Shown one piece after another: positions 56,867 through 64,000 of a stretch of 64,000 nt of DNA (position 1 is the stretch's first letter; the number at the start of each line of letters is the position of its first letter). The notes under the pieces were generated by a model that did not search any database, was not told where the DNA came from, and was given only the letters and a program-made list of their open reading frames with translations. This DNA is from Acanthacorydalis orientalis (lineage: Eukaryota; Arthropoda; Insecta; Megaloptera; Corydalidae), in NCBI GenBank assembly GCA_034766995.1, contig CM068323.1:19897112-19961111 (forward strand), written 5' to 3'. The position numbers and the translations under genes were made by a program.

Positions 56867-57460
56867 ACACAAATATTTTATTCCTGATATAAATTATTAA
56901 TTTTATTTAAAGCTCCGATATGATTAAAAGTTAATTGTAATACGATTATAAATTCAATTATTTATTTGAGATATTCTTATGTGCTTTTCTTGATTTTATT
57001 TATTTATTTTGCTTTATCAGTCATACAAATCACTTGTCATTAATAGATTTTCCCTACCTTAGCGCTTTGAGAATGACAGCATCACTATCAAAATATGAAG
57101 TATAACAAAAAAAACAATCGACCATAAAAGGTGTATATTAATTATGAAGTCAATTTACACTTTATTGCCTTTTATATTAGAGTCTATTTTTGATATGATT
57201 ACTATTATTCCTCCTGTTTTCATCGAATATTGGAAAAATGTAAAAAAATTATATGCAAAGCTCAGTTTTTGTCGTGATATTTAATTAAAAAATATACATT
57301 TACCGCTTTAAAATTAATTAAAATGGAACTAAAACGTTGATATATTCAGTGAATATCAATGATCAATTAATTAATTAAACGTCAGATAGTTCACAGAACA
57401 TTAAATTTAGTTCAGAGTGAAGAAAAACTCACATATAACTAATTCTACAAATATACACAC
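56571..57460. other. AT-rich gene-free stretch
   Basis: TA array at 56811-56863; no gene seen. Confidence 0.6.
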
Positions 57461-57469
57461 AATTAAAGT

Positions 57470-57517
57470 TAAACCGCACATTCGGTGATTCACTTCAGTT
57501 CATGAACGTGCGGTTTA
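57470..57517. repeat. Hairpin, 10-bp stem plus 3 bp past one mismatch
   Basis: TAAACCGCAC (57470-57479) pairs with GTGCGGTTTA (57508-57517). After an A-C mismatch, TTC pairs with GAA. The GC-containing stem stands in AT-rich DNA. Confidence 0.75.
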
Positions 57518-57555
57518 TTCGAAATGTTTATAATAGTAAATAATTGAAAATTGGA

Positions 57556-57601
<46 letters not shown>

Positions 57602-58502
57602 TCTAACCTTTACTTTCAGTTCAACAAATTAATATCACTAATAGAAATTTAAGCACGTGAATGAAATCTGAAAACATAAATCGGACATCTATAATGACTT
57701 TGAAATAGCATCTCAATAAACGTCACTCAGTTGAGAAAATTTGTTCCGACATAACAACCAACCTTCCTCTTTTATGAATATACGTTAGTGTGTACTCTTT
57801 ATATATATATATACAATGTATAAATGTATACGAATATACAGCAACAACAAAGAAAACCTTAATTTTCATCTTAGTTTAGCAGATCTTTGAGTAATTAGCA
57901 GCCTTGACCTTTGTCTAAACTTTCAACTAATTTTACTCATGTTCTGAAACCGCAAGCAGATCACAAAGGATCAGTTCATTTGATAAGGCACCACAGAATT
58001 TTGTAGGTTAATCAACTCTTTGCTTGTTAATGACGTGTGATGTGTTCAGTTTATATAACTATAGGTATTTGCAACTTAGCGCTTCGTGCAAAGTAAACAA
58101 AACAATATTTTCAAACTATAATCTAGTTTCAGTTGATAACTTTGTTTTGTTTAATTAATATTTAATTAATATGCGGAATGACGTCTTATTTAATGGGCTT
58201 GAATATTATAACTTAAATAACAATTATATTCTCCGACTTGTAATTATATAAAAAATTGTCAATATAAACTCATTGTCGTAGAAATTTTAATATGAATAAG
58301 CATACATAAACGTATAAACATACATCCACACATACACACACACATATATATTTATGTTCATATAATGAAAAATTATTAAACTTATTACAACATAAAAAAT
58401 ATTTTAAAAAAATTTATTAAGATTCAAATTTTTTACTAGCTAACAATTTCATTAAAAGTTGATGACATAAATGGAATTTTCGTATGTATAATTACATTTT
58501 TC

Positions 58503-58549
<47 letters not shown>

Positions 58550-59149
58550 CTAAATATATTTTATTAAAAATTTCTACCATACATTTCAAATTTATCAATT
58601 TTATTTATCTATTGAATGTAAATGTTTTAATATGATGATTAATGATAAATAGTGTTAATTATTAAAAATAAATTAATGAATTGATTTAAATGAAAATTTT
58701 GGTTAATTTTGAAAAAAGATTAACTGAAAATTATATAAAATATTTATCAACTAGTTTCTTTAGTCAAGTTTTAATATTACGTTTTTAATTTACTTGAATT
58801 TTGAGTTTTATAAAAGCTAATCGTATAATTAATTTATAAAGAGTATATTTTTAATGAAAAAAATAATAAACGTAAAAAAATAAAGTTTATATAATAAACT
58901 AACAAAAATTTCAATTAAAAAGGCATAAAATTCTATTTTAGTAATTACAATTGGAGTTCAAACTACTTTCTTATATAATCTAAAAATAATCTTTAAAATC
59001 GATTATTGTAATTGAAATGGTACGAGATAAAGAAGCATGTATAGTGAAAGAAAATAGTAAAAATTAGTTTACAAAGTTTCTAGTTCCGATAATAATCCAA
59101 TAAACATATAAAAAAATTATAATAAGTAAGTTTCCTAATGATATCAGGT
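57518..59149. other. AT-rich stretch upstream of the CpG island
   Basis: TA arrays at 57559-57598 and 58507-58547, a short TA run near 57802-57813 and a CA run near 58330. A mild GC rise at 57720-58100 holds no open frame. TTAATTAATA is repeated back to back near 58155. Confidence 0.6.
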
Positions 59150-59760
59150 CTTAAGAGATACTGTAACAGAGCACCAGCGTTCATTCGTTTAGTCTTTTCG
59201 AAATAAAACCATCAGGACGAAAAACGTACACGTAAGACTGCCCGGTTTCGGTCATCAGCTACTTCAGAACAACACTTTTGAACTGAAAAAGAGCTTTTCT
59301 CCTCGAAATATCGCGCTTTGTCGCCCCATAACTTCAATTATGTTTACAGGCGCACACGCGCACTCGACTCAATGGTGCCGCTGGATATTGGTTGCTAGTA
59401 AGTTGGGAACATAGAATTTAGCCAGTTACGTGTGGACTTTCGTCCAGTTCGATCCTGTTTACACGCCGACATACACGGGTCTAACACTAGATTGATACTG
59501 GTCCTGTATCAACGTATACATGCATGTGTACATGTAGAAGGCGGAGGGCATATAACCTGACGTGGAGGTTCTCTTTCGATTAGCGCGCGTTCGTACGTCC
59601 GTTCGTTACTGGAGCCCCCATTCTTGTTCGATGCGCAATTATCCCCTCGATATTTGTGATTGTATTTAAACGGTAAACAACGTCGAACATTGGTTTGCCT
59701 ATCTTTGCCGTCATCAGTGCACTATGACACTGTTAACATTTAATGAGTTCCATAAACAAA
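59150..59760 (+). promoter_or_regulatory. CpG-rich island: likely promoter / 5'-UTR of the gene at 60480
   Basis: This is the longest and most CpG-rich stretch in the window, with many CG dinucleotides and runs such as TAGCGCGCGTTCGTACG. It lies about 0.75 kb upstream of the signal-peptide exon on the same strand. Candidate elements are a TATA-like TATAAC at 59551, an initiator-like TCAGTG with A at 59716, and possible donors ACG|GTAAAC (GT at 59673) and CTA|GTAAGT (GT at 59398). A 7-bp inverted repeat TTGATAC/GTATCAA lies at 59492-59512. No open frame of interest is present. The promoter role is inferred from position and composition; none of the candidate sites is individually decisive. Confidence 0.45.
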
Positions 59761-60479
59761 CAATGACTGCACGTAGTAGTGATGAGTAAATAGTTTGTTA
59801 GGTGTGTGTTTGTGCACCGCAGTAATTCAATAAATGTGTTTGGCGGGAAAAATTGTCTTACACAATTTATCAATAACGAACGATTTTCTTCCTACAATGA
59901 AAATAATACTAACATTCATATATAACTATTACAATTGCATGCACATTTAGTTAAACGGGAAATATTTTTGTTAAATTTCCTAGTACTTGTTTAACTAATT
60001 AATTCAATTAAGTGTAACAGTTCTTTCAACAACATTTTAAACACGCTATATATGTAAATTAGTATGTTAAAGTTTGATATTTGACCTTATTTTTAAACAA
60101 CTATCGTAATAAATTAATTAATCAAATTAAACTACAGTTCTTTTTCCACACAGAATAAATAACATGCACTTTGAATGAATTTTAACAAAACCGATCTTAC
60201 TGTCGAAGTAGTAACAAACTCGACTGAATTTAATTATTTCTCAATTTAAAAAAAATATTTTTTATCAAAGATTAAAATGTGTGTTAACGACTGAAATATT
60301 GATTATTAATAATAATAAGTTCTTTTAATATATAATTTAAACGGCTTTCTTTTGGAGCGAATAATAATCAACTCAAAATAATCGATTGGACTTTAGGAAT
60401 TGAAAGTAAACTTAATTGGTGGTGTTAAGGATTTAAATACAGGTCAAATTTGTGTGCTTATCTGTTCATCTCTTGTTAG
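59761..60479 (+). other. Probable first intron or 5'-UTR between island and signal-peptide exon
   Basis: AT-rich DNA with no ATG-initiated frame leading into the exon. If the acceptor at 60479 is used, this is an intron; otherwise it is promoter or leader. Confidence 0.4.
60455..60479 (+). other. Probable 3' splice site upstream of the signal-peptide exon
   Basis: A T/C-rich stretch ends in TTAG at 60476-60479, eight bases before the ATG. If used, the upstream 5'-UTR exon would lie in the CpG island near 59.2-59.7 kb. A transcript beginning directly upstream of the ATG without this intron is the alternative. Confidence 0.45.
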
Positions 60480-60563
60480 AATTCATCATGAAGTGGGTGT
60501 TCCAAGTTCCATCGTTAGCATTTGTCATGTTAATTGCTGGCAGTAATGCCTTTGGGAAAATCG
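60480..60563 (+). CDS. First coding exon of a secreted or membrane protein (partial gene)
   Basis: The ATG is at 60488 with A at -3. It is the first in-frame ATG after a stop at 60434. The exon encodes 25 codons plus one base and ends at a near-consensus donor (ATCG|GTAAGTGTG), so the junction is phase 1. The peptide begins MKWVFQVPSL. It has a basic n-region (Lys2), a hydrophobic core of about residues 3-18 and a Ser-Asn-Ala motif at 19-21, which predicts signal-peptidase cleavage before Phe22. Unspliced, the frame reaches a stop at 60578, so splicing is the better reading. A pyrimidine-rich stretch ending in TTAG just upstream suggests an acceptor, making this exon 2 behind a 5'-UTR exon. 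Phase-1 signal-peptide exons are common in insect immunoglobulin-superfamily and other extracellular proteins, but the family cannot be named from this exon. The rest of the gene lies beyond 64000. Confidence 0.72.
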
Positions 60564-60569
60564 GTAAGT
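60564..60569 (+). other. 5' splice site (GTAAGT)
   Basis: G|GTAAGT matches the U1 consensus and directly follows the signal-peptide codons. It opens the intron that runs to the end of the window. It is the strongest donor seen next to a plausible coding segment here. Confidence 0.72.
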
Positions 60570-60648
60570 GTGTGTCGTAAGTGTTCTGAATATAATGAGT
60601 GTCTAATATGTGTTATATATTGTTGATTTTCATTTTATGTATATATAT

Positions 60649-60706
<58 letters not shown>

Positions 60707-60941
60707 GACAAGAAAGTGTTTTTTTATCACATTGTGGTGTAAATAACGGCACTTTTTATTGAAAGCTTTGTTGTCTACTTTCAATAGAGTTTTGTTATTT
60801 CAAACAACAACGTAGCAAAAACCAAAAACCCAATACTTCAGCAAGTATGGACCGTGAAAGCGTCAAGTCTTATTCTTTTATGAAAACACCAGCGTATATA
60901 GACAAACATACAAACACCCACACATAATCTCATATATATGG

Positions 60942-60982
<41 letters not shown>

Positions 60983-61044
60983 CATATGAACTGAAGTGTG
61001 TATGCGATATAACTTTTTATATAAATTGTTGAAATACTAAATAA

Positions 61045-61136
61045 TTAAGGGTTGGTTAGTTATTAGGGGTTTTAGGGCGTTTCGACAGCTAAGGTCATTA
61101 GCTACCGAGAAAAACAATTGTAGATGGTGGGGTAAA
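61045..61136. mobile_element. Possible degenerate dispersed-repeat fragment
   Basis: The stretch with TTAGGGCGTTTCGACAGC followed by TAAGGTCATTAGC resembles, from memory, a dispersed arthropod repeat containing a 'CAACAGCTGAGGTCATTAG'-type core. It also has a 6-bp inverted repeat AGCTAA/TTAGCT. There is no coding capacity and no terminal repeats. The call is tentative. Confidence 0.25.
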
Positions 61137-62539
61137 ATGAAGATATATTAACGAATTAAATTATTATTTTAAAACTCTAGTTTGTAAAAATGAAAAATAC
61201 TTAGTTAAAACAACAATTTTGATATTTTACAAGAAAATGTTTATTTATTTTGGTTATTAAACCTTTTATATCTAACAAATATCACGTTAGAATTGAGAAA
61301 TAAAATAATTGTTTATATTAATAATAATATACTAGATAAAAATTTTTAAAAACCAGAATAATTTAAACAGAAATAAAAACAATTGTATATACTATTATAG
61401 TTTCTTTAATTAATTGTAACAACTTTAAAAAATAGAACCATAAAGAAATAATTCGTATTTTAAAATATAATCTTGCGAAATATAAAAATTAATAATATTT
61501 AAAATACATTTAAAGTAATTTATTTAATTAAAAATGAAATGTTTGTACTGTATATCAAAGCGCATTAATTATTAAATAAATACTTTTCCATTTATAATTA
61601 AAGATAATCTCTTTTCTCTAGGTATATTTTTTAAAAACCCATTTTAAATATTATCTTCTAAAATTTGTTTCATGATAAACTAAATGTATCTTTTCAGTTT
61701 ATACATATCAAAAAAATACTTTGTGATAATTCATCATAGATCTCTTAACATTCTAATTAAACATTTTTACAATCCTCTGGTAAATGATTCGTATTTTTGT
61801 TAATTGATTACGTACTGAAAATGTTTTTTTGATTGAAATTTAAATTAATATTATTTCAAATTCATATCATACGATTTCACAACAATTATATATAATTTTC
61901 CATATTAAATATTTATTTATAATTCGATTTCAAACAGTTTCAATCATGTGTTATCATTAATATATTTTTATTAAACATGTTAAAAACAAATTCAATGATA
62001 TTTAAATAAATATATTAAACAAGAAAATTAGTGAAACTTTTTGGAATTTTTATTTATTTTTAAAAAGTTTCTATTTAAGTAAACTATAAGAAACTACATA
62101 TAATTAATGTGTAAAAACTGTAACTATTAAATATTTGAAAAAAAGAGAAACTTTTATAAGTTACTGAAAATATATGAGTATATATATATATATATATATA
62201 TATTTGTGAAACAATTTATATAATGAAATACGTAAAGATCAAATTACAAATTACTTCCTCAATATTGAATTAAATTTTAATCAAAAAAACGTTTGATGTT
62301 TTTTCTTGTACCGCCCCTCAGTGTAATTACTTAACAGTATATATAATCAAATTATTTTCATAAAATGGAAAATAATAAACGTGTTAGAGAATATTTCATT
62401 TCTACTAAGTAGATTATATTTCAAAAATGTTGTATAAAAAATGCAAAGAATCTATTTACTAAATAAGTTAAATAGAGATTTAAAACACGCCGGTCTAATC
62501 AAGCAATTTCAACATTAATTTAACATTTAATCATGCTTG

Positions 62540-62840
62540 TTACAATTATATTTGCCCTACAAGCGTATTTAGCGTATCCGCGAAGTATTTAAGCTTCTTA
62601 CAATTTAATTTAGAAGCGAACATTGGGTGCAGACAGCTCCCAAACTCGCGACATACAGTGTAGCGCGTCGCGGTGGTAGTGAAGTGTTGCTCTTCAACCA
62701 AGTCTGAGGGTTCGGTCGAATGCCAGCCCACGAAATCATTCCAGAATCTCGCAGTTCAACAGCTAACGAAGTATCTCGCCGCTGAATCGAATTAGAATAA
62801 TGAAACATCCGCGGAGATTCGACACACATACAAACACACT
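62540..62840. promoter_or_regulatory. Intronic GC/CpG island
   Basis: A CpG-rich patch lies about 2 kb into the intron. It includes a 6-bp inverted repeat CGCGAC/GTCGCG near 62645-62670 and phrases such as GAGGGTTCGGTCGAATGCC that faintly recall a tRNA-type B box. The overlapping minus-strand open frame (62605-62979, 124 residues) is partly TA-array translation (Ile-Tyr run) and matches no family I know. An intronic enhancer or an old tRNA-derived SINE are both possible. Confidence 0.35.
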
Positions 62841-62905
62841 CACACATAAGATATCTGCGGAGTATATGTTCTGAAGATCTTATCATGCATGTACAGTGTA
62901 GACTA

Positions 62906-62945
<40 letters not shown>

Positions 62946-63137
62946 ACACTGACACTGAAATCATGAACGGCGTATACATGTTAGATACTGAAATTCGTAC
63001 TGCATAAAATCCTGGAACTGAATTTAAATATGATTTTCTCTATCAGTACTGTTTTTACGCAAGTACTTTTCTCGCTATTTTTTTAAAACAAAAAATAACA
63101 TCCTCGCCTTATCTTTTCAATACCGTGCGTCTGCTCT

Positions 63138-63185
<48 letters not shown>

Positions 63186-63366
63186 TAGTAGCGAACACCC
63201 ATACACAAATTTATTTAAAATAATCTTAAAAGTCGTCCTTATATTATAAATTACTAAATATGCTCCATTTATTTTGATCTCAGGTTTAGTTTAACGAATA
63301 TTTTATTCAACACAACACCAGCGAAACCATTTTCTTAGATGAATATATACATGCATACAGAAATAC

Positions 63367-63397
<31 letters not shown>

Positions 63398-63689
63398 CTT
63401 TTCTTGTTAAATAAAAAATATTGTTTACATATTTGAACTTTATCAAAAAAACAATATTATATTTTTCCATTTCAACATTAAATTCAGCATAAAAGTAATA
63501 TATACTGATTATATTTTTTTGCTAGACATTGTTTATTTGTAACTTAAATGAAATTAATAATATTGTTTTTAGAAAAACAGATTTTTTTATTAAAATTATA
63601 CATGCACGAAGAAAATAATTATTTTATATATTTTCTAGGTTTTATTTGAATTTATATCTATATCAAAACCGATTTAGAAAATAAAACAT

Positions 63690-63786
63690 TAACTTTAATA
63701 GGGTTGTATGGAAAAACAAGACTTTAATGAGAATTATAAATTTAAATGAGAATATAGATTTTTGTTTTACAACCCTATTAAAGCTA
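63690..63786. repeat. Inverted repeat, 19-nt arms with one mismatch
   Basis: The arm at 63690-63708 (TAACTTTAATAGGGTTGTA) pairs with 63768-63786 (TACAACCCTATTAAAGCTA). Sixteen consecutive pairs are perfect and only the third position from the outside mismatches. The 59-nt loop is AT-rich and contains AATGAGAAT twice. The right arm directly abuts the next hairpin. Confidence 0.85.
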
Positions 63787-63844
63787 AAGAGAATATTTGT
63801 TAATAACTGTTAAGAGATTAACAGTTATTAACAAATATTCTCTT
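63787..63844. repeat. Perfect 26-bp hairpin with 6-nt loop
   Basis: 63787-63812 is the exact reverse complement of 63819-63844; the loop is AGAGAT. The arm begins AAGAGAATATTTG and ends AATAACTGTTA. Unlike the TA arrays the arms are not simple sequence, so this is a true inverted duplication. It lies within the presumed intron. Perfect pairing suggests recent origin by foldback or palindrome-forming repair, a small MITE-like element, or selection on an RNA hairpin. No clear target-site duplication is visible. Confidence 0.88.
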
Positions 63845-64000
63845 ATATGAAATTAAATAATTGTCATTTTTTTTCATCCTTCATTATTAAAAATTACTAT
63901 GTACTTAATATAAAATTACACAAAACGAACTGATTAACAAATAGTTCTCAATTCTTAAATGAACTGAACTTTAAGGCTTAGATATATTATTTACTTTTAG

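Larger units (their letters stand above)
60564..64000 (+). other. Intron (5' part) of the signal-peptide gene
   Basis: This AT-rich DNA follows the donor, with no convincing next exon before the window ends. It holds TA arrays near 60639-60698, 60942-60980, 62177-62202, 62909-62938, 63145-63182 and 63367-63392. It also holds a possible mobile-element scrap (61045-61136), a GC island (62540-62840) and the hairpin pair at 63690-63844. The array at 60942-60980 is flanked by ATATGGG and CCCATAT, forming a long near-palindrome. Confidence 0.55.

Noticed and set aside
62605..62979. 124-codon minus-strand frame
   Set aside because: It includes TA-array translation and no recognisable domain, and lies opposite the predicted intron.

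Overview
The window is eukaryotic nuclear DNA. It is very AT-rich, roughly three quarters A+T by eye. It has no operons, ribosome-binding sites or long open frames. About sixty (TA)n microsatellites occur, close to one per kilobase. Shorter, less AT-rich, CpG-rich islands of about 0.2-0.9 kb interrupt the AT-rich background. CpG-rich islands in AT-rich DNA, with CGTCG-type repeats and GCGCGC runs, resemble bees, ants and related Hymenoptera. That assignment is an inference at modest confidence; 'AT-rich insect' is safer.

Nearly all of positions 1-59,150 is gene-free as far as sequence alone can show. It holds AT-rich DNA, TA arrays and islands near 3.8, 7.7, 10.5, 12.4, 18.1, 20.1, 24.1, 27.5, 30.1, 32.0, 36.1, 37.5, 41.3, 43.1, 46.6, 49.4, 50.7, 52.7 and 56.2 kb. 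Several islands carry homeodomain-type TAATTA cores, a POU octamer, a CRE/ATF-type site, TATA boxes or short perfect inverted repeats. They look more like enhancers, promoters or untranslated exons than coding exons. Most short open frames are translations of TA arrays (repeated Ile-Tyr) or chance frames; none matches a family I recognise.

The one well-supported gene feature is at the right end on the plus strand. A 5'-terminal coding exon (60480-60563) starts at an ATG in good context, encodes a secretory signal peptide and ends at a strong GTAAGT donor in phase 1. It lies about 0.75 kb downstream of the richest CpG island (59150-59760), the likely promoter or 5'-UTR region. The following intron has no visible end before 64000. 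It contains a further GC island, a possible mobile-element scrap, and two abutting inverted repeats, one a perfect 26-bp hairpin.

Other structure includes a three-copy degenerate duplication (51069-52130), a degenerate repeat of about 105-118 bp (11460-11870), and a 30-bp palindrome (45486-45515). No rRNA, CRISPR array, intact transposon or intact tRNA was found. I see no clear new biological system. The most unusual items are the intronic hairpin pair, the TA-array density and the regularly spaced regulatory-looking islands.
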